Below the pieces are notes generated by a model. It was not told the DNA's origin. It ran no database searches and saw nothing but the letters and a program-made list of their open reading frames with translations. From Streptomyces celluloflavus (lineage in GTDB: Bacteria > Actinomycetota > Actinomycetes > Streptomycetales > Streptomycetaceae), in the NCBI GenBank assembly GCA_000720995.1, contig JOEL01000010.1:122788-186787 (forward strand): a stretch of DNA of 64,000 nt. The letters are read 5' to 3'. The stretch's first letter is position 1; each line of letters starts with the position of its first letter. The translations under genes and the position numbers were made by a program. Positions 41,485-50,008 of this stretch are shown piece by piece.

Positions 41485-44103
41485 CTAACCGTCCAGCCCC
41501 GCGGCCCACCCGGAAGCCACCTCGGAGACCGGACCGGGCCTGCCGAGGACGACCAGGGTCATGGCGTCGACGGGGAACAGCTCGGCGCACGCCGCGTCGA
41601 CCTCCGCCGCCGTCGTCCGCCGCAGGAGGTCCGGGAGGCGCTCCGCCCAGTCGACCGGTCGGCCGGCGGAGGCGCCGTCGCGCAGCAGATCGGCCTTGGC
41701 CGCCGGGGAGTCGAACGCGCCGAGCAGTTGGGCGGCGCAGAAGGTACGGACCGGTTCGAGCTCGGACTCGGTGACGGGAGCGGCACGGGATGCCCGCAGC
41801 GCTTCCCGGACGGCCGCGATACCGGGTGCCGCGTCCGCCTCGGGCAGGGTCGCCCTGAGGTAGGCGCGGGAGAGGCCCAGGCAGACGTCGCGGGCGGCGT
41901 ACAGCGTGGGTTCCGGACCGGTGCCGGGGGTGCGCGTCGGCAGGTGGGACCGGTAGCGGGTGCCGGTTATCGCGGTGGCCAGATAGCGGGCCGCCGCACC
42001 GATGCCGTCCGCGGGTTCGGGCGCGCTCAGCGTCACCTGTACGTCGTGCGCGGCAGCGTGGTGGAGCGCCAGTACGGCTCTCCCCGGCCGGGCGGTCCCG
42101 GATTCCGGCGGAGCGGTCCCGGCGCCGTGGGACGCGGCGGACCAGGCGGACAGCGCCCGTTCGGCGTCGGCGGTGAACCGCTCGGGGTCGAGAGCGCCGA
42201 CGGCGGTCAGCCGGCCGCCGCCCCGCCGCAGGACCGATGCGTGCAGCGCGCCGAGGTCGCCGGGGACGGCCGCCGGGAGCGCCCGCCCCAGCCAGTGACG
42301 GCGCAGCGCGGTATCCATCACCTGCTCGGGATCGCGGCGGCGCGGCAGTGGCGTCGGCGGGGCCGCCGGGCCGTGCACCGGCGCGGCCAGGCCGGCGAGG
42401 CGCGCCAGCCAGGCACCGGTCGTGTCCGGGGTGGCGTAGCCGGTGACATCGAGCCACTGGCCGTCGGTGGCCAGTTGGAAGCTCTCGGCCTCCGTACGAG
42501 CGGCCGCCGGGTCGCGCCCGGCCAGCAGCTGAACCAGGGCCTCGACCTCGTCCGGGCGCTGCCACCCCGACGCGCCCAGCGGCAGCCGGAACCGCAGCTC
42601 CACCAGGGGGGCCCGGTCGTCCCGGACGGCCACGATGCCGGTTCCGCCCGCCGTCGTGGCCGTGTGCCGGGGCCCGTGGCTCGGCGGCGGCTGCACGCCC
42701 AGCGGGGGAATCGGGCGGGCAGCGGTGGCCGTGGCGGGAGTGGTGGCCGCGGTGGTGGTGGCGGTCCCGGTCGCTGACGCCGCCGGTGCGTTGGCGGCGC
42801 GGGGGGTCGCCGTCGTGGCCGGTACGGGGCCGGGCTCGTGGACGGGGGCGGGGCGGGTCCGGGTGGGCCCGGGGGTCATGACCAGGATCCCCTTGGGCGC
42901 CGTGCCCAGGCGGCGGGCGGCCGCGGCGACCTGTTCCGGGCCGACCCCGGCCAGCAACGCGGGGTACTCGGTGAGGAGTTCGGCGCGTCCGAACAGCAGC
43001 TCCAGACGGCCGAGAGCGCGGCTGCGCGGATACGCCTCGGCGTGCTCGCGGTGGTGCCGGGTGACGAGGCGCCGCACGGCCTGCGGCAGCGTTCGCCCGA
43101 GGTCGGCCGTGTCCGGCCAGTGCGCCCACCGCTCGGTCATCGCCGTTACCGCGTGCCGCGGTGTGCCGGCCGGCGGTACGAGGGCGGTGATGACCAGGAG
43201 ATCGGGATCCGCGGCGTCGAGCGGTCCGAAGACCCCGCAGCCGGCCGACACCGCCTGGAGGCCCGCCAGACCGTCCTGGCTGATCATGTCCGCCAGCACG
43301 GCATGGGCCAGGTAGTCCGTCATGTCCTGCCGGGGGTCGGGCAGCCGGTAGCCGAGCGCGAGGGCCGCGGCGGACACTCCGGGCTCGGTGCACGTCTGCC
43401 ACCGGTCCGCGACGAGACCGGGCTCCCGCAGCTCCGGCGCGGGGGCGAACGGGCGGGGCGGTATGTCACCGAAGTGCCGCTCGACCAGCGTCAGCAGCTC
43501 TTCGGGGGCGTGGTCACCGACCACGGTGAGGACCGCGTTGCCGGGTGCGTAGTGGGCGTCGAAGAACTCCTCGCACGCGGCGACGGTGGCGTCGCGCAGC
43601 TGCGCCACCCGGCCGTAGCCGTCGTGCGCGTTGGCGAAGCGGTCGAAGACCACGCCGGGGAGCAGCGGCCACGGCAGTCCCCCGTAAGGCCGGTCCGTCA
43701 CCGCCTGGCGGATCTCCTCCTCGATGCCGTCGAGTTGTTCGGCCAGCGTCTCCTCGGTGAACACCGGCGCCCGCATCCGGTCGGCCTCGCTGAACAGCGC
43801 GCGCTCCAGGGCCGCCGACGGGACGAGCTGGTGGTAGTCGGTGTAGTCCTGGTGCGTGGTGCCGTTGGCCCGACCGCCCAGCGGGTGGATGTGCGCGAAG
43901 AAACCGTCCGGCGGCAGGCTCGCGCTGCCGCGGAACATCAGATGCTCGAAGAGATGGGCGAACCCCTCCCGTTCGGGCCTCTCGGACCGGTACCCGACGC
44001 CGTAGTGGACGCAGACCGCGGTACGCGGCGAGTCCGGCCGGCGCTCGAAAACCACCCGCAGGCCGTTGCGGAGGGTCGTCTTGTGCACCTGGCTTGCCGT
44101 CAC
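41485..44103 (-). CDS. Fused double M16 zinc peptidase of the lanthipeptide cluster
   Basis: An 872-residue protein made of two M16 (insulinase-like) halves joined by a Pro/Ala/Thr linker of about 60 residues near position 430-490. The N-terminal half has the inverse zinc site in GFAHLFEHLMF (HxxEH) with the downstream acidic helix EETLAEQLDGIEEEI. The C-terminal half lacks HxxEH and is presumably the non-catalytic partner. Free-standing M16 pairs are known from related RiPP clusters such as pristinin. Its likely job is cutting the leader from the modified precursors, since the ABC transporter has no C39 protease domain. No signal peptide. The GTG at 44103 gives MTASQVHKTTLRNG; 13 bp separate it from the upstream gene, so it ends the operon. 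Confidence 0.88.
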   Translation of the reverse strand: MTASQVHKTTLRNGLRVVFERRPDSPRTAVCVHYGVGYRSERPEREGFAHLFEHLMFRGSASLPPDGFFAHIHPLGGRANGTTHQDYTDYHQLVPSAALERALFSEADRMRAPVFTEETLAEQLDGIEEEIRQAVTDRPYGGLPWPLLPGVVFDRFANAHDGYGRVAQLRDATVAACEEFFDAHYAPGNAVLTVVGDHAPEELLTLVERHFGDIPPRPFAPAPELREPGLVADRWQTCTEPGVSAAALALGYRLPDPRQDMTDYLAHAVLADMISQDGLAGLQAVSAGCGVFGPLDAADPDLLVITALVPPAGTPRHAVTAMTERWAHWPDTADLGRTLPQAVRRLVTRHHREHAEAYPRSRALGRLELLFGRAELLTEYPALLAGVGPEQVAAAARRLGTAPKGILVMTPGPTRTRPAPVHEPGPVPATTATPRAANAPAASATGTATTTAATTPATATAARPIPPLGVQPPPSHGPRHTATTAGGTGIVAVRDDRAPLVELRFRLPLGASGWQRPDEVEALVQLLAGRDPAAARTEAESFQLATDGQWLDVTGYATPDTTGAWLARLAGLAAPVHGPAAPPTPLPRRRDPEQVMDTALRRHWLGRALPAAVPGDLGALHASVLRRGGGRLTAVGALDPERFTADAERALSAWSAASHGAGTAPPESGTARPGRAVLALHHAAAHDVQVTLSAPEPADGIGAAARYLATAITGTRYRSHLPTRTPGTGPEPTLYAARDVCLGLSRAYLRATLPEADAAPGIAAVREALRASRAAPVTESELEPVRTFCAAQLLGAFDSPAAKADLLRDGASAGRPVDWAERLPDLLRRTTAAEVDAACAELFPVDAMTLVVLGRPGPVSEVASGWAAGLDG

Positions 44104-44116
44104 GGAACCCCCGTGG

Positions 44117-45589
44117 CTAGAGATCGATGAGGAAGCGGAGAAAGTCGCAGTAGTGGTCGAAACCGCGGTCGAAATCGTCCAGGTAGGCGGCGATGTCATG
44201 GACGTGGAGCAGGATCCGCAGCGCGGCGAGCTCCTTCCAGCGCGGGCCCAGGTCACGGCCGTACCCCTCGAACAACGCGTCGGTGAGGGACTGCCACGCC
44301 CCCTTGTCGCCGCCGACCTGCCACTGCAGCTCCACCAGTTCCCCGACCACCCAGCCCAGGTCGACGTACCAGGGCGCCAGGCAGACGTCCTCGCCGGTGA
44401 GCAGGTCGACACCGGACGGGTCGCGGCCGACGACGAGCGCGCCGAGACCGGCCGCGCCATGGGCGACGGCGGTGTCGGTGTCGGTGACCGTCCGGGTGTG
44501 CCAGGCGCGCACCTGCGCCCAGCGCTCCTCACCGAGGCTCCGGCGCACCTGCCCCTGGGCGCAGGCCGCACGCGGGTCGGCGGCCCGGCCGGTCAGCCAG
44601 TCGTCGAGCCGTGCCAGCCCCCGGGACGTCCCGGTCGGCGTCCCGGCCGGGGGCTCCAGGTCGTGCACGGCGCGCAGCAACCGGCCCAAGTGGCGCAGGG
44701 GTTCCGCCAGTTCGGCGGCGGGCCCCTGGTGCAGCAGCAGATGCGCGGCAGAGACCTCGCCGCGTACGTCGTAGCGGCGGGCCGGGCCGTCCGGGGTGCC
44801 CAGCGCCAGCCGGGCGTCGCCGAGCTCCCCGACGCCCTGGAGCAGCCGGTACATCTCACCGCCGGCGGCCCGGAAGGGCGTCGGCGCGAGCGGGCCCGGC
44901 TCGCGGCGCCAGCGGTGGCCGCCGGCCGGCAGCGCATGGCAGGAGGTCCGCAGGAGCCCGGTGCCGAACTCCGCGCCGGGCCGCGGCTGTTCGGGAGCGG
45001 CGGCCGCTGCGGCACGGTGCTCCACGAGCAGCCGGAGCGCCTCGGGCAACGGGGGCGGCACCCAGGCGTCCTCGCGCCCCGTGGTCAGGCTCCGCCCGGC
45101 GACGGGCGGCACCAGGACGACGTTGGGCCGGGCCGCCAGGGCGGCCCAGTGCCGGCGGACCGCGGCGCCTTCCAGGGCACCCGGCGGCAGCGCGGGCGCC
45201 AGGACGACCGGCGCCCGGGTGCACTGGGCGGCGAGCAGCGCCGGGCTGTCCGCCAGCCCCAGCGCGAAGCGCGCCATGAAGTGCAGGGTCGCGGGGTAGA
45301 CGAGGATGACCTCGGCCCACTCCGCCCACTCGACATGCCGTGCCGTGGACTCGTCGTCGGGCCAGACATCGGACGAGACGGCTCCGCCCACCCGGGCGCC
45401 GATGGCCTGCGGCGTCACGAACCGCTCCGCGCTCCGGGTCAGTACGACCCGGACCTCCAGGTCGGGGCAGTGCTGACGCAGCAGCTCCAGCCAGTACGGG
45501 GTGGACCAGGCATAGGCGGAACCCGTCACCACGAGGAGGAGCCGGCGCAGCCCCGGGTCGAGAACGCCGTCGTACGGCTCGTCGGTCAT
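44117..45589 (-). CDS. Cysteine decarboxylase (HFCD flavoprotein) fused to a degenerate kinase-fold domain
   Basis: A 490-residue fusion. Residues 1 to about 190 are a homo-oligomeric flavin-containing Cys decarboxylase (LanD/LxmD type): LLLVVTGSAYAWSTPYWLELL, VVLTRSAERFVTPQAIG and VILVYPATLHFMARFALGLADSP are the FMN-binding core. It should oxidatively decarboxylate the C-terminal cysteine of the precursors to an ene-thiol for AviCys/AviMeCys. Residues about 230-490 look like an aminoglycoside-phosphotransferase fold, but the HGDxxxxN catalytic loop reads HGAAGLGA, so the catalytic Asp and Asn are gone; VDLGWVVGELVEL keeps the next Asp. I infer a pseudokinase used for peptide binding or assembly. 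ATGA overlap couples it to the gene upstream. Confidence 0.8.
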   Translation of the reverse strand: MTDEPYDGVLDPGLRRLLLVVTGSAYAWSTPYWLELLRQHCPDLEVRVVLTRSAERFVTPQAIGARVGGAVSSDVWPDDESTARHVEWAEWAEVILVYPATLHFMARFALGLADSPALLAAQCTRAPVVLAPALPPGALEGAAVRRHWAALAARPNVVLVPPVAGRSLTTGREDAWVPPPLPEALRLLVEHRAAAAAAPEQPRPGAEFGTGLLRTSCHALPAGGHRWRREPGPLAPTPFRAAGGEMYRLLQGVGELGDARLALGTPDGPARRYDVRGEVSAAHLLLHQGPAAELAEPLRHLGRLLRAVHDLEPPAGTPTGTSRGLARLDDWLTGRAADPRAACAQGQVRRSLGEERWAQVRAWHTRTVTDTDTAVAHGAAGLGALVVGRDPSGVDLLTGEDVCLAPWYVDLGWVVGELVELQWQVGGDKGAWQSLTDALFEGYGRDLGPRWKELAALRILLHVHDIAAYLDDFDRGFDHYCDFLRFLIDL

Positions 45590-46548
45590 CGGGCGACCGC
45601 CGACAGCAGGGCTTCCAGCTCCGTGAGGGAGGCGCGCTCACCGTATTTGAGGTGCACCCCGGTGACGTTGAGCACGATCTCGTCCGCGCCCGCGTCCGCG
45701 AACTCCTGGAGCCGGGCGGCGAGTTCCGCCTTGTCGCCGTAGAGGAACGCGCCCCCGGACAGCAGCGCCCCGGCATTGCCGCGCGGGTCCTGCGTCGAGG
45801 TCTCGATACCGGAGCGGCGCAGCATATCGGCGTAGTGCGGCAGCATGGTGTGGCCGGTGCTGCTCACCCCCGCCAGCTCGACCGGGTCGCGGTCCGGTGC
45901 CGCGAGCGCCAGCGGCACCATCACCACCACCCGGGGCATGGGGCGGCCGGCGGCCTCGGCGCCGGCGCGCAGCGCGGGCACCACGACCTCGCGGACGTAT
46001 GCGGCCGGGGTCAGCCAGGTGATCGCGACGTCGGCGATCTCCCCGGCCAGCCGGGCCATCCGGGGCCGCAGGACGCCCAGGCCGATCTCCACGGGCGGCC
46101 GGGGTACGGGGGCGAGCTCCGCGCGGCAGGTGAAGTACTCGCCTACGTGGTCGACTTCGCCCTTCTCCAGCAGGCCGCGCATCACCGTGACGTACTCCCG
46201 CACGGCGCCGAGCTGGCTGCGGTAGGGCGCGCCCAGGAGGCTCGCCTGGAACGAGGCCGCGCCCGGCCCGAAACCGGCGACCACCGGATGGCCGCTGGCG
46301 ACCGCCAGTGAGTGGGCCTGAATGGCGGCCTGGTGGGGGTGGCGCAGCGGCATCAGGGTGACGCCGGTGCCGGTCGGTACGCGGAAGCCGCAGGCGGCGG
46401 CGTAGGTGAAGTCCTGGAACGGATCGTTCAGCAGCGCCTGCCCCTGCCAGATGCGGTGCGCGTCGCTCCACTGGGTGAGCGCCGCGTACGGCAGCAACTG
46501 CTCCGGGCGGTAGGGGACCCTCGGGGCGAGGAGGGAGTAGGTGGTCAT
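45586..46548 (-). CDS. LLM-class oxidoreductase of the lanthipeptide cluster (LxmJ-like)
   Basis: A 320-residue luciferase-like TIM-barrel protein. VPTGTGVTLMPLRHPHQAAIQAHSLAVASGHPVVAGFGPGAASFQASLLG is the cofactor region and VEIGLGVLRPRMARLAGEIADVAITW follows. In lexapeptide biosynthesis an F420H2-dependent enzyme of this family reduces dehydroalanine to D-Ala. The same role (D-Ala or D-Abu from unused dehydrated residues) is inferred here. F420 is available through fbiC in this window. Its start overlaps the ABC transporter stop (ATGA) and its stop overlaps the next gene, so the reading frames are tightly coupled. Confidence 0.85.
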   Translation of the reverse strand: MTTYSLLAPRVPYRPEQLLPYAALTQWSDAHRIWQGQALLNDPFQDFTYAAACGFRVPTGTGVTLMPLRHPHQAAIQAHSLAVASGHPVVAGFGPGAASFQASLLGAPYRSQLGAVREYVTVMRGLLEKGEVDHVGEYFTCRAELAPVPRPPVEIGLGVLRPRMARLAGEIADVAITWLTPAAYVREVVVPALRAGAEAAGRPMPRVVVMVPLALAAPDRDPVELAGVSSTGHTMLPHYADMLRRSGIETSTQDPRGNAGALLSGGAFLYGDKAELAARLQEFADAGADEIVLNVTGVHLKYGERASLTELEALLSAVAR

Positions 46549-48356
46549 CGGTCGCCTCCGGTCAGGGCCGCGGTCGTCTTCTCGGGAGTCCCCAGTGCCT
46601 GCCCGTGCACCAGCTCGGCGTACATGGGGCTGGTACGCATCAGGTCGTCGTGCCGGCCCTCGGCCGTCACCTGCCCGCCGTCCATCACGATCACGTGGTC
46701 GGCGTGGCGCACCGTGGAGATGCGGTGGGCGACCACGAGCACCGCCCGGTCCCGGCCGATCTCGTCGACGAGGCGGCGCAGCCGCAGTTCGTTGAGGGTG
46801 TCCAGCTGCGAGGACGGTTCGTCGAGCAGGACCAGCGGCGCGTCCGACAGGCTCGCCCGCGCCAGTGCCAGGCGCTGGCGCTGGCCGCCGGACAGGTCGT
46901 GGTTGCCGCCGAGCACCGTGTCGAGGCCGTCGGGGAGCCGGGTGATCTCCTCTTCCAGGCCGACGTCCCGCAACGCGCGCAGCAGGTCCTCGTCGGCCAC
47001 CGGTATCTCCCGGCCGATGGTGAGGTTGTTGCGCACGGTGTCGCGCAGCAGCGTGGCGCCCTGGTCGACGTAGGCGAGCCGGCTGCGGAGATCGGCCAGC
47101 GGCCACTGGTCCGCACCGTGGCCGAACACCTCGACGCGGCCCTCCTGCGGGTCCATGAACCGCTCGACCAGCCCGAGAACGGTGGACTTGCCGGAGCCGG
47201 AGAGCCCGACCATGGCGGTCAGCCCGGTGGCGGGGACGGTCAGATCGACCTGGTTGAGGACGGGCTCCTCGCCGTACGCGAAGCGGACCTTCTCGAACCG
47301 CACGGCGGGGGCCCCGGCGACGGGCAGCCGGGGGGCGTCGCCCGCCGCCCCGGCGTCGAGCCCCTCGGCCGGGAGGGCGAACAGGTCCTCGAAGCGCTTA
47401 CGGGCGGCCAGGCCCGCCTGGATCGTGCTCATGCCCGACATCGCCATCATCAGCGGTGCGGTGAGCTGGAAGAGGTAGAGCAGGAACGCCACGAAGGTAC
47501 TGAGCTCCAGATCGCCGCCGGCGATCCGGGCGCCGCCGCCCAGGATGACCGCCACCAGAGCGATCTGCTGGCCCAGGTTGATGACCGGGACGATCAGGGC
47601 CTCCATCGCGGACGCGCCGATCTCGCACCGGGCCACCCGCTCCGCGCGGCCGGCGAGTTCGGCCGACACGGTGCGCTCGGCACGGCACGCCTTGATGACC
47701 GTCAGCGCCTCCATCGTCGCGACGAAGTGCTCGGTGAGCGAGCCGACCTGGTTCTGGATCGCCACGTACTTGCGGCGCAGCGCGATAACGACCACCGCGA
47801 CCACGCCCACCGCGACGAGGAAGGCCGCCAGGGTGATGACGAGCAGGACCCAGTCCAGCACGCCCATGATCACCATCGTGCCCACCAGGGTGACCAGCGA
47901 CATCGGAAGCTGGATCGGACCGATGTCGACGATGCTCTTGAGCGCGGCGGCGTCGGCGGTGAGCCGCGTCGCGAGGTTCCCGGTGCCCTCCTGGCGGGCG
48001 GTGCGCAGCCCCAGGCCGATGGAGTGGCGCATGCTGCGCTCCCGCAGCCGCCAGACCATCTGGTGGCCGATCCGGGAGAGCAGATAGGTGGCCAGGGCGT
48101 TGGCGATCGCGGAGCCGAGGCCGACGGCGACCATGAGCCACGTCCACTCGGCCAGGCCGCCGCCCAGCTGGATCGCCTGGAGAAGCTTGCCGACCGTCCA
48201 CGGGAGGACCAGCGTCGCCGCCGTGGCGATCAGGGACAGTCCCAGGATGCCGGCCAGCAGCAGGCGGCGGCCGCGGAAGATCTCGCGGAGGATGAACAGC
48301 CGCTCCGGGGCTCCCTCCGTGTTCAGGACCGGTTTGTCGGTGACCGGGGCGCTCAT
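46545..48356 (-). CDS. ABC exporter (fused permease-ATPase) of the lanthipeptide cluster
   Basis: A 603-residue half-transporter. Six membrane helices lie in residues about 30-320, then the ATPase: Walker A GLSGSGKST, Q-loop YVDQGATLL, signature LSGGQRQRLALARA, Walker B PLVLLDEPSSQLD and H-loop VVAHRIST. There is no N-terminal C39 peptidase domain, so leader removal must be done by another enzyme, most likely the M16 protein. It should export the mature peptides as a homodimer and may give self-protection. AGGAGAT precedes the ATG. The methyltransferase gene ends 12 bp upstream. Confidence 0.93.
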   Translation of the reverse strand: MSAPVTDKPVLNTEGAPERLFILREIFRGRRLLLAGILGLSLIATAATLVLPWTVGKLLQAIQLGGGLAEWTWLMVAVGLGSAIANALATYLLSRIGHQMVWRLRERSMRHSIGLGLRTARQEGTGNLATRLTADAAALKSIVDIGPIQLPMSLVTLVGTMVIMGVLDWVLLVITLAAFLVAVGVVAVVVIALRRKYVAIQNQVGSLTEHFVATMEALTVIKACRAERTVSAELAGRAERVARCEIGASAMEALIVPVINLGQQIALVAVILGGGARIAGGDLELSTFVAFLLYLFQLTAPLMMAMSGMSTIQAGLAARKRFEDLFALPAEGLDAGAAGDAPRLPVAGAPAVRFEKVRFAYGEEPVLNQVDLTVPATGLTAMVGLSGSGKSTVLGLVERFMDPQEGRVEVFGHGADQWPLADLRSRLAYVDQGATLLRDTVRNNLTIGREIPVADEDLLRALRDVGLEEEITRLPDGLDTVLGGNHDLSGGQRQRLALARASLSDAPLVLLDEPSSQLDTLNELRLRRLVDEIGRDRAVLVVAHRISTVRHADHVIVMDGGQVTAEGRHDDLMRTSPMYAELVHGQALGTPEKTTAALTGGDR

Positions 48357-48368
48357 AGCAGTGATCTC

Positions 48369-49376
48369 CTAGGCCGAGAACTCGATCAACGACCGGACCG
48401 GGGTCACCGGCCCCTGCCAGGTCACCCGGAGGCCCGCCGCGCGCCCGAGTCGCGTCAGCTCCGCCACGGTCCGTACCGGCCGGGGCATCATGGCGCGCAG
48501 CAGCAGCTCCGTCCGGGCCGTGTCGTCGCTCTTCATGACGACATCCAGGCTGACGTCGGCGAGCAGCACCTTGCCGGTCCCGCCCGCGGCCTCGGCGCAG
48601 CGGCGCAGGATCGCGACCGCCTGCGCGTCGTCCCAGTCGCCGAGGATCGCCGAGAGCAGGTAGACGTCCCGGTGTGCGGGCAACGGGTCGAAGAAGCTGC
48701 CGGCCACCACCTCGCACCGGTCCTGCACACCGGCTTCGGCGATGTTCTTGGCGGCGACCCGCGTCACGCCGGGCAGATCGACGAGCGTGCCCCTCAGATG
48801 CGGATGCCCCGCCAGCAGGCTGGTCAGGATCGCGCCGGTGTTGCCGCCCACGTCGACGACGCTGCGTACGGCCGACCAGTCGTAGGCGTCGCGGATGAGC
48901 TCCGCGTCGAAGACGAGCTGCCCCAGTGCGGCGCGCTCGATCGCCTCGGCGCCGGTGGCGTCCTCGTCGAGGCTCTCCCAGTAGCTGCGGCCGAACAGCC
49001 CCACGTGTGCGGGCTCCCCGGTCCGGACGGTGTGGACCAGGCCCAGCAGCGCCGTGTCCGACCGGCCGGTCACCCCGTCCAGGCGCAGCGCCTCGCGCAG
49101 GGAGAGCGGATGGTCCGTCAGCAGCGGCCGCGCGGCGTCCCGCAGCGCGTAGCCGCCGTTTTTGTCCCGGTCCAGCAGGTCGAGCGAGACCAGGTAGCGG
49201 AGCAGGCTGTCGAGTACCTCGGTGCGGGTCCCGCAGAGCCGGGCCAGCCGCTCCGTGTCGTGCACCCCGGCGGCGATGTGGTCGGCCACACCCAGCGTCG
49301 CCGCCGCGCGGATCGCGGCCGGCCGCAGCAGGTCGGCCAGATCTGTCAGATGCCCGACATGAGCCAGGTCGTCCAT
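48369..49376 (-). CDS. SAM-dependent methyltransferase of the lanthipeptide cluster
   Basis: A 335-residue class I methyltransferase of the plant-O-methyltransferase-like architecture: an N-terminal winged-helix dimerisation domain (DLADLLRPAAIRAAATLGVADHIAAGVHDTERLARLCGT) and a SAM-binding Rossmann domain starting at VVDVGGNTGAILTSLLAGHPHLRGTLVDLPGV. In class V lanthipeptides such an enzyme N,N-dimethylates the first residue. I infer the same here, on the Ser/Thr-derived end of the N-terminal ring. The ATG at 49376 follows a GGGGGAA ribosome site. Two hairpins separate it from the precursor gene upstream. Confidence 0.88.
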   Translation of the reverse strand: MDDLAHVGHLTDLADLLRPAAIRAAATLGVADHIAAGVHDTERLARLCGTRTEVLDSLLRYLVSLDLLDRDKNGGYALRDAARPLLTDHPLSLREALRLDGVTGRSDTALLGLVHTVRTGEPAHVGLFGRSYWESLDEDATGAEAIERAALGQLVFDAELIRDAYDWSAVRSVVDVGGNTGAILTSLLAGHPHLRGTLVDLPGVTRVAAKNIAEAGVQDRCEVVAGSFFDPLPAHRDVYLLSAILGDWDDAQAVAILRRCAEAAGGTGKVLLADVSLDVVMKSDDTARTELLLRAMMPRPVRTVAELTRLGRAAGLRVTWQGPVTPVRSLIEFSA

Positions 49377-49425
49377 CGTGAGGTTCCCCCAGGTGTGTTG
49401 CGGTGCCGACGGCGTGCGAGGGCCG

Positions 49426-49455
49426 GGTGCGGGCCGCCACATGGCGGCCCGCACC
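49426..49455 (-). terminator. 14-bp perfect hairpin between precursor B and the methyltransferase gene
   Basis: GGTGCGGGCCGCCA at 49426-49439 and TGGCGGCCCGCACC at 49442-49455 are exact complements with only CA between them. On the minus-strand transcript it is the second of two hairpins after precursor B. It probably acts as a partial terminator or RNA stabiliser, so that precursor mRNA exceeds enzyme mRNA. Confidence 0.75.
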
Positions 49456-49467
49456 GGCTCAAGACCG

Positions 49468-49489
49468 GAGTGACCGAAGCCGGTCACTC
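49468..49489 (-). terminator. 9-bp hairpin directly after precursor B
   Basis: GAGTGACCG at 49468-49476 pairs with CGGTCACTC at 49481-49489 around the 4-nt loop AAGC, 11 bp past the precursor B stop. It is the first of the two hairpins met by RNA polymerase leaving the precursor genes. Confidence 0.7.
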
Positions 49490-49500
49490 GGAACGGAGGT

Positions 49501-49677
49501 TCAGCAGCCGTCCTTGACGGTCTTGGCGGAGAACTGGCTGACGATCCACGACACGGTCGCGGCACCGCAGGCCGGGGTGCTCGCCGGAGCGTTCACGGTC
49601 GCGTCGACCTGAAGCTCGGCGGAGTCGGCGTAGACCTCGTAGCCGGCGACGAGCTCCATGATGGCGGTGGTCTTCAT
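49501..49677 (-). CDS. Class V lanthipeptide precursor B
   Basis: A 58-residue precursor. Leader residues 1-32 (MKTTAIMELVAGYEVYADSA, then ELQVDATVNAPA) match the precursor A leader in the frame ELVAGYxxYxxxxELxVxA...APA. I predict cleavage after APA (residue 32), leaving a 26-residue core that starts S-T-P-A-C and ends T-V-K-D-G-C. Ser33 or Thr34 with Cys37 can give an N-terminal (methyl)lanthionine; Thr53-x4-Cys58 can give C-terminal AviMeCys after decarboxylation. Four further Ser/Thr could become dehydro or D-residues. GAAGGA lies 9 bases before the ATG. Precursor A ends 58 bp upstream, so the two are co-transcribed. Confidence 0.9.
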   Translation of the reverse strand: MKTTAIMELVAGYEVYADSAELQVDATVNAPASTPACGAATVSWIVSQFSAKTVKDGC

Positions 49678-49735
49678 GGCTTCACATCCTTCGGAAATGT
49701 CGGACTGACTGGTGGGAAAAGGTGCTGCGGGTGGT

Positions 49736-49942
49736 TCAGCAGGTCCACTCGTACGTCGCACCGCTGATGGCGCTGGCGGCCGCGCTGCACTTGACCGAGC
49801 TGGTGCGGGAGATGGCCACGGAGGCACAGATGTAGGTGGTGGCCGGAGCGCCCGCGGCGGCGCTGACGTTCAGCTCACCGGCCTCCGTGTAGGTGCTGTA
49901 GCCGGCGACGAGGTCGGTGATGACCGCGCTCTTGTTGTCCAT
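49736..49942 (-). CDS. Class V lanthipeptide precursor A
   Basis: A 68-residue precursor. The leader (residues 1-34) contains DLVAGYSTYTEAGELNVSAA and ends GAPA, aligned with precursor B. The predicted 34-residue core starts T-T-Y-I-C and ends T-Y-E-W-T-C. It has three cysteines (39, 52, 68) and many Ser/Thr, so three rings are possible: an N-terminal Thr/Thr-x-x-Cys39 ring, a middle ring to Cys52, and a C-terminal Thr63-x4-Cys68 AviMeCys. The core differs from that of precursor B throughout except at both ends, so two distinct products are expected. GAGAGGG precedes the ATG at 49942; the HopA1 gene ends 66 bp upstream. Confidence 0.9.
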   Translation of the reverse strand: MDNKSAVITDLVAGYSTYTEAGELNVSAAAGAPATTYICASVAISRTSSVKCSAAASAISGATYEWTC

Positions 49943-50008
49943 GAATATCCCTCTCGTGGAATTCTGAGATGAATCCAGGAGGCGCACTCACGCCCCCTGG
50001 AAAGCACC

